Below are positions 16,713-26,009 of a stretch of 64,000 bases of DNA, piece after piece. Every line of letters begins with the position of its first letter. Positions within the stretch are counted from its first letter, which is position 1. A model generated the notes under the pieces. It had not been told where the DNA came from. It saw only the letters and a list, made by a program, of their open reading frames with translations, and did no database searches. The DNA is from WTGA01 sp965214055. GTDB taxonomy: Bacteria; Pseudomonadota; Gammaproteobacteria; Arenicellales; Poriferihabitantaceae. Location: NCBI GenBank assembly GCA_965214055.1, contig OZ243931.1, positions 1,736,001 through 1,800,000 of the forward strand. The letters run 5' to 3'. Position numbers and translations under genes: made by a program.

Positions 16713-18380
16713 ATGATCCCGAAAGCACCACAGCCTGGATTGCCGACCCACGACGTGATCAATACCCCACCACATATGGGTGATCAGGACTTGTGGGGTT
16801 CAGACATCGCCCTGCAAGGCTGGACCCGGTCCCAGGGTGCCGGGGACCACACCGGATTTCTGTCTCACGCGGGCGCTCGCTTTGGAGCCGCGGAGGTGTT
16901 CTACAAGGCCGACCAGGCCAACCGTTTCCCGCCGCAACTTAAGGCGTTTGACCGATACGGCATGCGCATCAACCAGGTCGAATTCCACCCTGCCTATCAC
17001 GACCTGATGTCGTTGGCGATTGAGCACGAGGCCCCGAGTTATGCGTGGCGAAACCACGGCCCCGGTGGCCAGGTTGCCCATGCGGCCCTGACCTATATGT
17101 TCAGCCAGGCGGAGGGCGGGGTCATGTGCCCGATGGCCATGAGTTACTCGGCCATTCCGACTTTGAGAATGACACCGGTGATCGCCGATGAGTGGATACC
17201 GAGGTTGTTGTCGACTTCCTATGACCCACGTGATATTCCCGTGACCGACAAGTTCGGGGCCACCATGGGCATGTTTATGACGGAGAAGCAAGGCGGTTCG
17301 GATGTGCGGGCCAATACCACCCGGGCAGTTCCTGCCGATTCGGAAACAGGCATGGGTGCGGCGTATTTGATTACCGGGCACAAGTACTTTTGCTCCGCAC
17401 CGATGTGCGACGCGTTTCTCGTGCTTGCCCAGACTGAAAGCGGGTTGTCCTGTTTCCTGATGCCTCGCTGGCGGCCCGATGGTACGCGCAACGGCCTGTA
17501 CATCCAGCGCCTGAAGGACAAGCTTGGCAACCGTTCCAATGCGTCCTCGGAAATGGAGTTTCAGGACACACATGCCATCATGGTCGGGGAGGAGGGACGG
17601 GGTATCCGCACCATCATTGACATGGTCCGCGGCAACCGGATCTATTGTGCGATGTCCTCTGCCGGCATGATGCGCCAGGCGCTGGTGCAGGCCCTCCATC
17701 ATGCGGCCCATCGCACCGTATTCCGGAAACGGCTGATTGACCAACCCCTCATGCGCAATGTTCTGGCTGATCTCGCGATTGAGGTGGAAGCGGAGCTGGC
17801 CCTTGGAATGCGTGTTGCCTGCGCGATTGACCGGTCCGAATCCAGCGAGAGCGAAGCCGCTCTGGCACGTATCGGCACGACGGTGGCAAAATACTGGAAC
17901 TGCAAGCGGGCCCCTGTTCAGATTCTGGAGGCGCTGGAATGTCTGGGCGGGTCCGGATACATCGAAGAGTCCATTCTGCCAAGACTGTATCGGGAAGCCC
18001 CGGTGAACAGTATCTGGGAGGGGTCGGGAAATGTCATGTGCCTGGATGTCCTGCGGGCGGCTGTCCGGGAGCCGGAAACCCTGGAGGCGGTTTTTTCGGA
18101 GCTGGAGGCCGCCAAAGGGGCGGATACCCGCCTGGATGCCGCGGTAACGGCATTGCGGAGTGAATTGGCCGACGCGGAAAATCTTGAGATTCGGGCACGC
18201 ACATTGACCGAACGAATTGCTCTGGTACTGCAGGCCGCCCTGCTCGTTCGCCATGGTCCGCCAGCGGTTACGGACGCATTTTGTGCTTCACGGCTGGGAC
18301 ATTGCTGGAGCGGGGCGTATGGAACCCTGCCGCCAAAAACCGATTTCGATGCGATCATCAGCCGGGCAATGCCAGCCTGA
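16713..18380 (+). CDS. acyl-CoA dehydrogenase, AidB/isovaleryl-CoA dehydrogenase-like
   Basis: A 555-residue flavoenzyme of the acyl-CoA dehydrogenase superfamily in the AidB branch: an N-terminal cap (LPTHDVINTPPHMGDQDLWG), a middle beta domain with MFMTEKQGGSDVRANTT and HKYFCSAPMCDAFLVLAQ, and a C-terminal helical domain with ECLGGSGYIEESILPRLYRE and NSIWEGSGNVMCLDVLRA. AidB was linked to protection from alkylation damage and its physiological substrate is uncertain. I start at ATG 16713 after a purine-rich AAGGCGGGAAG; the longer frame to 16641 lacks support. Downstream, two genes are convergent. Confidence 0.88.
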   Translation: MIPKAPQPGLPTHDVINTPPHMGDQDLWGSDIALQGWTRSQGAGDHTGFLSHAGARFGAAEVFYKADQANRFPPQLKAFDRYGMRINQVEFHPAYHDLMSLAIEHEAPSYAWRNHGPGGQVAHAALTYMFSQAEGGVMCPMAMSYSAIPTLRMTPVIADEWIPRLLSTSYDPRDIPVTDKFGATMGMFMTEKQGGSDVRANTTRAVPADSETGMGAAYLITGHKYFCSAPMCDAFLVLAQTESGLSCFLMPRWRPDGTRNGLYIQRLKDKLGNRSNASSEMEFQDTHAIMVGEEGRGIRTIIDMVRGNRIYCAMSSAGMMRQALVQALHHAAHRTVFRKRLIDQPLMRNVLADLAIEVEAELALGMRVACAIDRSESSESEAALARIGTTVAKYWNCKRAPVQILEALECLGGSGYIEESILPRLYREAPVNSIWEGSGNVMCLDVLRAAVREPETLEAVFSELEAAKGADTRLDAAVTALRSELADAENLEIRARTLTERIALVLQAALLVRHGPPAVTDAFCASRLGHCWSGAYGTLPPKTDFDAIISRAMPA

Positions 18381-18437
18381 CCCGGGTCTGTCGCCGGGCC
18401 TCATTCCGAAGGTTTCGGAGTGCGGATATCCGGGCCG

Positions 18438-19298
18438 CTAAAATTTCATTTCCACCCACAGGGGGAAGTGATCGGAGCCCGTTGCCTGGTCATCGACCCA
18501 GCATGTTTCGATGCGGTCCCGGATTGCAGCACTGACGAAACAATGGTCGAGACGGGCGGGTGCGCCCTTGACATCGCTGGTGTGTCCCTGCGACTTGTCC
18601 CCGCCTGCCTGGCACCAGGCATCGACAAATCCCATGGGGCTGGTAATGTGTCCCCCATAATCACTGATCGGTCCCACGAACCGGCGATATTCCTCGGATT
18701 CGGGCACAAAATTAAAATCCCCGAGTAACAGGGCATTGTCGGCAACGGGTTGGCTGGGGACACCGCTTTCCCAATCCATCCCCCGGAGGTCGCCGCTCAC
18801 GGCATGTCCTTCGTGCCGGGCCTGGTGGTGAATCTCCAGGATTCGTTCCACCTGGGACAGGCGGGTTTCAGCGGAAAGATGGGTCAGGTGGATGGAATAG
18901 ACCCGGAGAGGATGCCCATTGATCAGGATGGTGGTTTCCAGTGCGGAACGCTGGATGCTCAATGGACCCAGACTGCCGTGTTTGGGCAGCAGGTGATGCC
19001 GGGTGTGCTCAATGGGAAACCGACTGAGTATCATGTTCCCGAACTGGCATCGCCTGTTTTCGGAAGGCAGTGTCCCGGCTGCATGCATGTCCACCCCGGC
19101 ACCGTAGACGCTGAAGTGATCGCTGAAGTGTTCACGGAATACCTTGACCTGGTCCACATGGCCGGTTCTTGGCCAGAATCGGTCCACTTCCTGTAGGGCA
19201 ATGACATCGGCACCGGACACCTCATCGATAATCCGTTTCAGATCGACCCTGCCATCCCGGCCTTTGCCATACTGGATGTTATAGCTGACACACTTCAT
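18438..19298 (-). CDS. endonuclease/exonuclease/phosphatase (EEP) family hydrolase
   Basis: A 286-residue metal-dependent phosphoesterase fold. The ordered motifs are VSYNIQYG, ALQEVDRF, SIHLTHL, LLGDFNFVPES, LDHCFVS and GSDHFPLW, matching the DNase I/exonuclease III/inositol phosphatase superfamily. No signal peptide, so cytoplasmic. Substrate could be a phosphodiester lipid headgroup or nucleic acid. Its start overlaps the stop of the TauD-like gene by 4 bp, so the two are one operon. Confidence 0.85.
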   Translation of the reverse strand: MKCVSYNIQYGKGRDGRVDLKRIIDEVSGADVIALQEVDRFWPRTGHVDQVKVFREHFSDHFSVYGAGVDMHAAGTLPSENRRCQFGNMILSRFPIEHTRHHLLPKHGSLGPLSIQRSALETTILINGHPLRVYSIHLTHLSAETRLSQVERILEIHHQARHEGHAVSGDLRGMDWESGVPSQPVADNALLLGDFNFVPESEEYRRFVGPISDYGGHITSPMGFVDAWCQAGGDKSQGHTSDVKGAPARLDHCFVSAAIRDRIETCWVDDQATGSDHFPLWVEMKF

Positions 19299-20134
19299 GG
19301 CCGTTGGCGGTCCACCCGCCGGTCATCGACCACGGTGACCCGGTGCATCCTACGGTAGTGCGGCATATAGTCTGCGACGGCATAGTGCTGGGTGACGCGG
19401 TTGTCCCACATGACCACATCGCCGGTACGCCAGCGGTGGCGCACCTGGTATTCGGGCTGGTTGATGTGATCAAAAAGATAGTTCAGCAAACGGTCACTTT
19501 CCGTGGTCCCGTAGTCCACGACCTGCTGGGTGAATGAGCGGTTGACATAGAGGTATTTGCGCCCGGTTACGGGATGGGTCTTGACCATGGGGTGAACGGC
19601 TGAACCGACCCGTCCCATGCTTTTATTCAGGGCTTCGATGTTGTTGTCTTCACCGAGAAACTGGTTCCTGAAAGAGCCCGGATCATGGATGGCCAGCAAA
19701 TTTTCCAGTGCCTGTTTCATGGATCCGGGCAAATGGTCGTAGGCCGCATACATGCTGGCCCACAGGGTGTCCCCACCGGTTTCAGGAACCTCCCTGGCGT
19801 GGAGAATGGACGCGAACGGCGGGTGGGGATAGTAGGTCAGGTCGGTATGCCAGGCGTTGGTATCCGGCGGCCGGTCCCCGTCATTTTCAAGCAGCACGAC
19901 CTGCTGGAAACCCTCGACATGGGGATACACGGAATGGGGCTGGTCGATCCCGCCAAATGCCTGTGCAAATGCCAGCTGGTGTTCGGCCGGCAGGTCCTGA
20001 TCGTAAAAAAACAACACCAGGTGATCACTCAGGGCCTGGTAAATCTGTTCCAGCAGATCCTTGCCGAGAGGCGGGTTCAGGTTGACACCGGTGATCGCTG
20101 CGCCAATGGCAGGCGTTAGTCGGTCAATATTCAC
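19295..20134 (-). CDS. TauD/TfdA-family 2-oxoglutarate-dependent dioxygenase
   Basis: A 279-residue Fe(II)/2-oxoglutarate oxygenase. The iron triad is visible as H-x-D in NAWHTDLTYYPHPP and a distal His in MWDNRVTQHYAVADY; the 2-oxoglutarate-binding Arg follows in YRRMHRVTV. TauD homologues release sulfite from taurine, others attack phenoxyacetates or quaternary amines; the substrate here is not readable. Upstream lies a divergent intergenic region shared with an amidase gene. Confidence 0.88.
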   Translation of the reverse strand: MNIDRLTPAIGAAITGVNLNPPLGKDLLEQIYQALSDHLVLFFYDQDLPAEHQLAFAQAFGGIDQPHSVYPHVEGFQQVVLLENDGDRPPDTNAWHTDLTYYPHPPFASILHAREVPETGGDTLWASMYAAYDHLPGSMKQALENLLAIHDPGSFRNQFLGEDNNIEALNKSMGRVGSAVHPMVKTHPVTGRKYLYVNRSFTQQVVDYGTTESDRLLNYLFDHINQPEYQVRHRWRTGDVVMWDNRVTQHYAVADYMPHYRRMHRVTVVDDRRVDRQRP

Positions 20135-20291
20135 GGGAGGATGGTGCTTCGAAGGACTGCATGGAAACGGGATGTCGGTTTCGGGCCATTTTACAGAAAT
20201 AAAATCTTTTTGGTCAATTGTGCACTGTTAATTTTCAATGTCATGCACTAGGATGCGCGGCTACCGCTAATTTTTATTGGAACGACAGAGC

Positions 20292-21656
20292 ATGCACCCG
20301 CAGTCCAATATCCGGTCCCTGGCCCTCGATATCCAAAATCGGCAAATCAGTGTCGAAGCGTTGATCACGGCATCGCTGGAGAAAGCGATCACCAGTGTGG
20401 GCGTATTCATGGGCATTCGGGATGAAACCATTGAGGAGGCGATGGCAGTGGATGCCGCAATCCGGGCAGGGGAACCTGTTCCCGCCCTGTCCGGCGTGCC
20501 CGTTACCCTGAAGGATCTGTTTGACATCCGGGGGGAAATTACCCTGGCCGGTTCCACGGCACTGAAACAGGATGCAAAACCTGCGGCCCGGGACTGTGAT
20601 GTGGTGGCCTCGCTGAGGCGCGGTGGCCTGTTGTTTCCCGGCCGCACCACGATGAGCGAGTTCGCTTTCAGCGGGATGGGGTTGAATCCGCATTACGGTA
20701 CACCGATGAGCATCTGGGACCGGGAGACCGGACGCCTGCCCGGCGGGTCTTCCTCCGGCAGCGCGGTGAGCGTGGCGGAGGGCATTGTCCCCGCAACCAT
20801 GGGTTCCGATACCGCCGGGTCGTGCCGGATTCCGGCGGCGTTCAACGGCATTGTCGGGGTCAAACCCAGTTATGGCCGGCTGTCGCTGCGGGGGGTCTAT
20901 CCCCTGTCCCCGACCTCGGATGCCCCCGGCCCCATGGCGGTGGATGTGGACAGCTGCTTCATTCTGGACCAGCTCATCACCGGGGCCTGGGACGGGACCG
21001 GGGCCATTCCCGACCCCCCCGGGCGGGAGTGCAGTGCACTCAGGCTGGTGGTGCCGGAATCCATCGTCCTGGAAGAACTGGATGCACCGGTGGTGTCGGC
21101 ATTTGAGGCCGCACTGGCGGTGCTGGAGGATCACGGTGCTGAAATCCGGCATCGGTCACTGCCGCTGATCGACCAGTGTGTGGACATGTTTCTGACCCGG
21201 TCCGTGGTGGGGTATGAAGCCTGGCACCATCACCGGGAGATGATGGAGCGGTACGGGGATGACTATGATCCGTTCGTGTTCCAGCGCATTCATGGCGCAA
21301 GGGGGGTAACGGAGGAAGAGCAGCGGTTGCGGTATGCGCAAAAAGCCGAACTCAGGCAGGCTTTTTCCCGGATGATGGCGGCTGATGCCGTGGATGCGGT
21401 GATTTATCCCACCGTTCACTGCCTCCCGCCTGCCATCGCCGACGCGCAAAACCCGGAAAATACGGCCCGGATCAACCTGCGCTGCCTGCGCAATACCGCC
21501 AGTGCCAATTACTTTGATGGCTGTTCCATGAGCCTGCCCTGCAGTCCCCGGGGAGAGGCGCCGGTGGGGCTGATGGTATCCGCGGCGCACGGCCAGGATG
21601 ACAGACTGTACGGTGCCGCCCGGGTCATGGAAAAGGCCCTGTCCGTCCTTCGCTGA
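20292..21656 (+). CDS. amidase (amidase-signature family)
   Basis: A 454-residue amidase-signature hydrolase with the Ser-cisSer-Lys triad: Lys in PVTLKDLFD, the glycine-serine loop PGGSSSGSAVSVAEG, and the nucleophile region GSDTAGSCRIPAAFNG. Hydrolyses an amide or a related C-N bond in an unknown substrate. The ATG at 20292 is preferred over TTG 20277. Its 3' end overlaps the convergent HNH gene by 32 bp. Confidence 0.9.
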   Translation: MHPQSNIRSLALDIQNRQISVEALITASLEKAITSVGVFMGIRDETIEEAMAVDAAIRAGEPVPALSGVPVTLKDLFDIRGEITLAGSTALKQDAKPAARDCDVVASLRRGGLLFPGRTTMSEFAFSGMGLNPHYGTPMSIWDRETGRLPGGSSSGSAVSVAEGIVPATMGSDTAGSCRIPAAFNGIVGVKPSYGRLSLRGVYPLSPTSDAPGPMAVDVDSCFILDQLITGAWDGTGAIPDPPGRECSALRLVVPESIVLEELDAPVVSAFEAALAVLEDHGAEIRHRSLPLIDQCVDMFLTRSVVGYEAWHHHREMMERYGDDYDPFVFQRIHGARGVTEEEQRLRYAQKAELRQAFSRMMAADAVDAVIYPTVHCLPPAIADAQNPENTARINLRCLRNTASANYFDGCSMSLPCSPRGEAPVGLMVSAAHGQDDRLYGAARVMEKALSVLR

Positions 21657-22440
21657 GCGCCTGCGCGCGAGCTGATTGCCCAAAGATGTTTTCCCGGTGG
21701 TAGGCCAGGAATGCCGGGTCCGGCCTGAATTTCCCCGGCAGGGTGATTTCCCTTCCATCAAATGACCGGATGGTTTCGTTAAAGAACGTATCCTCCCTTT
21801 CCGCCTCTTTCCGGGAGACCAGGACGGTCATGTCTTCGGTTATCGTGATCATTCCCGCATCAAAGGCCTTGTCATGCAGCATCGAAAGCGCCAGTCCGTT
21901 GCGGGGGTTCAGCCGGTTGGATTCATCGTCTCTCCAGGGAATGATATGGCTGGCAATCAGCAGTTTCGGGATAGAAAGACCGGTAATGCAGCATCTTCCA
22001 TCATAGGCGCTGATGACCGATTGACGGAAAAACGCCTGCCCGATCCGCACCCGGGTGGGCACGAGCCGGGTTTCCCCGCGGTACTCATCGGGGTCGGTTT
22101 TCGGGACAGGATCGGGTTCAGGAGAATTTCCGGACAGGGACTGCATGACTTTTTCAGAGTTTTCGACAAAGGCGTCCCAATCGTCCTGCATTTCCTTCCA
22201 CATTTTCCGGTCCAGGGTGGACGCATTGGCAAGGCCTGAGCGCCCGGTTCCGGTGACCCCGGGATCCAGGCTGGCAAGGTTGACCAGCTTCATGGCAAGC
22301 GCCCCCGGTGTTCTTCCAATCAGTCCGGCCCAGTGGATGATCTCCGTATTCCGCGAATGCAATTTTCCAAACGGTATCTGGCAGTACAGGTTCAACGCAA
22401 CCTGCAACTGCTCCGGGGTCCAGCGTTTTGTGACGGCCAT
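21625..22440 (-). CDS. HNH endonuclease (restriction-like)
   Basis: A 271-residue protein. The N-terminal part (KRWTPEQLQVALNLYCQIPF, IGRTPGALAMKLVNLASLDP) is a conserved DNA-binding-like region found in bacterial HNH proteins. The C-terminal part has an HNH core: YDGRCCITGLSIPKLLIASHI, NPRNGLALSMLHDKAFDAG (HNH_2 type). Such proteins occur alone and in defence islands. There is no methylase neighbour, so its role as restriction enzyme is only inferred. It ends inside the 3' end of the amidase gene on the other strand. Confidence 0.82.
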   Translation of the reverse strand: MAVTKRWTPEQLQVALNLYCQIPFGKLHSRNTEIIHWAGLIGRTPGALAMKLVNLASLDPGVTGTGRSGLANASTLDRKMWKEMQDDWDAFVENSEKVMQSLSGNSPEPDPVPKTDPDEYRGETRLVPTRVRIGQAFFRQSVISAYDGRCCITGLSIPKLLIASHIIPWRDDESNRLNPRNGLALSMLHDKAFDAGMITITEDMTVLVSRKEAEREDTFFNETIRSFDGREITLPGKFRPDPAFLAYHRENIFGQSARAQALSEGRTGPFP

Positions 22441-22552
22441 CCTCCCTCTCTTTTTACTTTCTGTTACCGCTTGCTCTGCAACCTGAAACGAAGCTGAGAG
22501 GGATTATACACAGTGGTTTGTCAGAAACGGTTTTCCATGACGTGCCCGCTAC

Positions 22553-22800
22553 GGCACAAATCGGGTCAGACAGTTGCCCACCGCAGGGCGGGACACGCCC
22601 CAGTTGTGGACGATTTTCCGGTGGAACAGACCCAGCTGGTCGCGCCGAAGAATTTCTTTGGGTTTGCGCATAAACAATCGCTTGCCAGCATGGTTCTCTT
22701 CAGTTGAAAAGTAGAACACCCTGATGGTTTTAATCCTGCGCCGCTCAACGGTGACAGGGGGTGGCTACTTTGTCGTGGAATCAGTGGCTACTTTGGAATG
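22553..22800 (-). mobile_element. IS21-family remnant: terminus and istA 5' end
   Basis: Read leftwards on the minus strand, an ATG near 22671 gives MRKPKEILRRDQLGLFHRKI and then GVSRPAVGNCLTRFVP and a stop, a decayed IstA N-terminus. Upstream (22741-22800) the 11-mer GTGGCTACTTT occurs twice, at 22761-22771 and 22784-22794, a 23-bp period typical of the multiple terminal repeats of IS21 elements. No catalytic domain or istB remains. Similar to, but clearly diverged from, the remnant at 15536. Confidence 0.75.
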
Positions 22801-23029
22801 GAATATTCCGAAAAACCCGAAAATCCGGGGTCAGGCGCTCGAAATGCCCCCTTTTTACCTCCTTTTCGCCGTAATCGGGCCGGTACGAGATTTGTCCATA
22901 CCCGTTGGATTCCTGTTCAATCCATGCCGTGAAAACCTTTTTCGAAGCCGTGGAATCCATCCGGCAGTGCTGTTCCCCAGGCCGCCCCTGTGCGAAAATC
23001 ACCGGGCCCTTGACGTACCCCTGTTCAAC

Positions 23030-23419
23030 ATGAATCACACTGCACACAATGATTGCCTGTTCTGCCGCAATGACCTGGACAGTATCTTTATCCGGGGGAA
23101 TCTGGGGTTCGTCCGCTGGGACAGCCATCCGGTGAACGAGGGTCATGCACTGGTAATCCCCTACCGCCATGTGCCCGGCTATTTTGATGTGACGGACGAG
23201 GAGAGACAGGAACTGTGGGTGCTCGTGGACCAGGGCAAAGAGGTGATTGAAAACCGGTACCACCCCCAGGGGTACAATATTGGAATCAATATCGGGTCCA
23301 TGGCCGGACAATCCATTTTTCACATGCACATTCACCTGATTCCGCGTTACCGCGGTGATGTGGAGAATCCCAAAGGGGGCGTCCGGGGAGTCATTCCCGC
23401 AAAGCAGCGGTATCCGTAA
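23030..23419 (+). CDS. HIT-family nucleotide hydrolase/transferase
   Basis: A 129-residue histidine-triad protein. CLFCRNDLD at the N-terminus is the usual zinc-like or structural Cys pair, FVRWDSHPVNEGHALVIPYRH follows, and the triad is HMHIHLIPR near residue 108. Members hydrolyse nucleoside phosphoramidates or dinucleoside polyphosphates. The open frame extends about 100 codons upstream through the IS21 remnant without similarity; the ATG at 23030 matches the family. Convergent with the MFS gene 8 bp away. Confidence 0.9.
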   Translation: MNHTAHNDCLFCRNDLDSIFIRGNLGFVRWDSHPVNEGHALVIPYRHVPGYFDVTDEERQELWVLVDQGKEVIENRYHPQGYNIGINIGSMAGQSIFHMHIHLIPRYRGDVENPKGGVRGVIPAKQRYP

Positions 23420-23427
23420 TCCCCCCG

Positions 23428-24948
23428 TTAGCGGAGAAACCTCCAGGCCGCAATGTTTCCGCCGATGGCACAGGGAATAAATCCGGCAAACACCCAGAAT
23501 GCGATGTGGCGCAGGGTTTCCATGGAGGCCTCTCCAGACATTCCCAGGCTGTTGGCGATCAGCCCGCAAAGTGCAGCTCCCATTGCAAAGCCGGTCTGCA
23601 GGGTCATCGGCATCAGTGAAGACGCCCGGTCCTTGTCCTCTTTCGGGGCCGCTTTGACGATGCGCTTGGCGATAAATCCCCACATCATGCCAAACCCTCC
23701 TCCGGGAATTTGCGCGACGATTATGATTGCCCAAAGCGGCCCCCAGGGGATGATCCATGCGGTCAATGCCAGTCCTGCCAGCACCAGGGCCCCGCCACAG
23801 CGGATCAAAAGAGGTTCCCGCTCCGGTGGAATGCCTGAAAAAGCGATTGCGGCCCCTCCCCATGCCACGGATTCGAGCATCACGATGATCCCGGCCGTAA
23901 ACGGGGTCAGGCCATGAATTTCTATCAGGATCAGGGGGCCATACACAATCAGTGACATGATAGTCAGGCAAAGCAGGAATACCATCGCAGTTCCATTGGC
24001 CAGGGCATGGCTGAAATCGGCCACCTGCAGCGGCAGGACCCGGCCACGCCGTGCCCGCCGGTCACGGGTGATAAACAAACCAAGGAACCCCATCCCGATC
24101 ACCAGGATCACCGCCGAATGAACGGGGTTTTGGTGGGTTCCGGCAAGGGAAACCATCAATATGGAGGCTGCGAGAAAACCCAATCGCACAATGGGCAGTG
24201 ATTCAGGCTGAATTTCCCATTGTTTGGCACTTGGATGCAGCAGAAACTTGACGGCAACTGCGAGAACAACCGACTGCCCGGCAAAAACCCAATAGGCATG
24301 GCGCCAGACTCCCCAGGTGGAAAAGGCCCCTCCGATCGCAGGACCGCAAAGTGCGGCCATCATCCACACCATGGACATGCCGGCAATGATTCTTGGAACA
24401 AAACGGTTCGGGAAAAACCAGCTTTGTGCAATATAGGCCGTGGCCATCAGGCAGCCTCCCCCCAATCCCTGCAACACCCTGCCCCCAAGGACCACTGGCA
24501 TGCTCGGTGCCAGGGCGCAAATGATGCAGCCCAGGGTATAGGCCAGAGCCGCCCGGATCATGGTGTTGCGCAGACCATAGCGGGAAACCAGCAAACTGGA
24601 GGCGGCTCCTGCAAGGATGGACCCTGTGAGATACAGGGAAAAAGTCCAGCTGATCAGGTGAATCCCTCCGATTTCCTTGGCGGCACTTGGCATGGTGTTG
24701 GCGGTCAGCATGGAATTGGCCGCATGGAGCCAGATCGCGAGGCCCAGGACGATTAATTTCGGAACATGTTCCCGGGCAATGATTTCACCCCACTCCGCCG
24801 CCTGTCCGATGCCAGGTCTCAATGTATTCTCTCGGGCAGAAAATTCGGTCCCGGTTCCCGGAACCTCCCCGGCGATACCCCGGAACGGTCCACCTGAATC
24901 CCGGGTTGCCGGGAAACGGACAGGGGCGTCCCGGAAGCAGGCCAGCAT
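23428..24948 (-). CDS. MFS transporter, DHA2 (14-helix) type
   Basis: A 506-residue membrane protein with about 14 hydrophobic segments. ANSMLTANTMPSAAKEIGGI, the VLQGLGGGCLMATAYIAQSW helix (a form of motif C/A of exporters) and the central charged TRDRRARRGRVLPL loop fit the DHA2 family of drug/proton antiporters. The N-terminal 60 residues before the first helix are unusually long and rich in Gly/Pro; the real start may be further downstream at a non-ATG codon. Substrate unknown. Confidence 0.8.
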   Translation of the reverse strand: MLACFRDAPVRFPATRDSGGPFRGIAGEVPGTGTEFSARENTLRPGIGQAAEWGEIIAREHVPKLIVLGLAIWLHAANSMLTANTMPSAAKEIGGIHLISWTFSLYLTGSILAGAASSLLVSRYGLRNTMIRAALAYTLGCIICALAPSMPVVLGGRVLQGLGGGCLMATAYIAQSWFFPNRFVPRIIAGMSMVWMMAALCGPAIGGAFSTWGVWRHAYWVFAGQSVVLAVAVKFLLHPSAKQWEIQPESLPIVRLGFLAASILMVSLAGTHQNPVHSAVILVIGMGFLGLFITRDRRARRGRVLPLQVADFSHALANGTAMVFLLCLTIMSLIVYGPLILIEIHGLTPFTAGIIVMLESVAWGGAAIAFSGIPPEREPLLIRCGGALVLAGLALTAWIIPWGPLWAIIIVAQIPGGGFGMMWGFIAKRIVKAAPKEDKDRASSLMPMTLQTGFAMGAALCGLIANSLGMSGEASMETLRHIAFWVFAGFIPCAIGGNIAAWRFLR

Positions 24949-25048
24949 GCCAACAGGGATACTCGTGACAGGTTTCCCGGGGTCACCGTTCCAATCACGC
25001 AGTCTTCAGTTCTGCTCATTGCAAAATCCCCCTGTACCATTCATCGAT

Positions 25049-25981
25049 TTATCCGGCCGGTTCTCCCCGGACCCGGTTTATTTCCGGATTGTGGTTGATG
25101 GCATCTTTTGCCACCAGGCAAAGGGCGATGGCCAACAGTCCGACTGCAGCCCAGGTCGTTGCCGGGTGGGTTTCCGCAAAAAGGAGGATTCCCCAGGCAA
25201 CCCCCGAAAAAAGAGTGATGATACTGGCAAATGAGACCAGTACGGCACCGGTCTTGTTCACCAGGTAGAAAAACAGCATCACTTCCAGGGCCCCGCACAG
25301 GATCAGCAGAAGAATTGCCCACTGGCCCCTGGGCCAACCGGGGTCGTACACGATGGGGTCCGAAAACAGGAGATACACCGGAATGATCAGGATACAGGCC
25401 ACCAGGGCCTCCCCCGCAATGACCTGCAATGTCGAAAGATCCGCCGGCCAGTACCGGTGGATATAGATCGAATCAATGCCATAGCAAAGCGGGGCGGCAA
25501 ACATGACCATGACCCACACCAACCGACTGTCCGGGTCAAAGGAGATTTCCGGGAAAATCACAAACAGTGTGGCCGCCATGCCGAAGGCAATGGCCCAGAT
25601 TCGAAGCGGGGTGACGATTTCAGTTTTCAGCAGCAGGACCACGCACACGGTGACAACCGGTGTCAATGACGCGATCAATGTGATGAATCCCGCCGAGAGA
25701 TGGTGTGCGGCGTACAGTGCGGCCAGAACCGGGATCACATAGCCAAGCAGGCTTCCGATGGTAAAATAGACCAGGTGTCCGGCCCGGGGCCGGAACAGCT
25801 GTTTGCGGTGGATGGCGCAACCGCAATACAGCAGGGTCAGGCCAATCAGGGAAATGAACAGGACGCCGATTTCGGGATAGCCTTCATTGGAGGTGATTTT
25901 CAGCATCGAAAACTGAAAGCCCCATGCGGTTCCCAACACCAGGAGAACGCCGAAATAGTACAGGCCAGTGCCTGGCTTCAT
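25049..25981 (-). CDS. EamA-family (DMT) transporter
   Basis: A 310-residue protein with about ten membrane helices in two EamA repeats, each ending in characteristic stretches (HHLSAGFITLIASLTPVVTV in the first; VLVSFASIITLFSGVAWGIL in the second). DMT exporters of this type move amino acids or metabolites. It is 28 bp downstream of the deacetylase gene and likely belongs to the amidase-deacetylase-EamA transcript, which fits export or import of a small amide or amine. Confidence 0.85.
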   Translation of the reverse strand: MKPGTGLYYFGVLLVLGTAWGFQFSMLKITSNEGYPEIGVLFISLIGLTLLYCGCAIHRKQLFRPRAGHLVYFTIGSLLGYVIPVLAALYAAHHLSAGFITLIASLTPVVTVCVVLLLKTEIVTPLRIWAIAFGMAATLFVIFPEISFDPDSRLVWVMVMFAAPLCYGIDSIYIHRYWPADLSTLQVIAGEALVACILIIPVYLLFSDPIVYDPGWPRGQWAILLLILCGALEVMLFFYLVNKTGAVLVSFASIITLFSGVAWGILLFAETHPATTWAAVGLLAIALCLVAKDAINHNPEINRVRGEPAG

Positions 25982-26009
25982 GGTCCGAATTGTCCGGGAT
26001 CAGGGCGTA

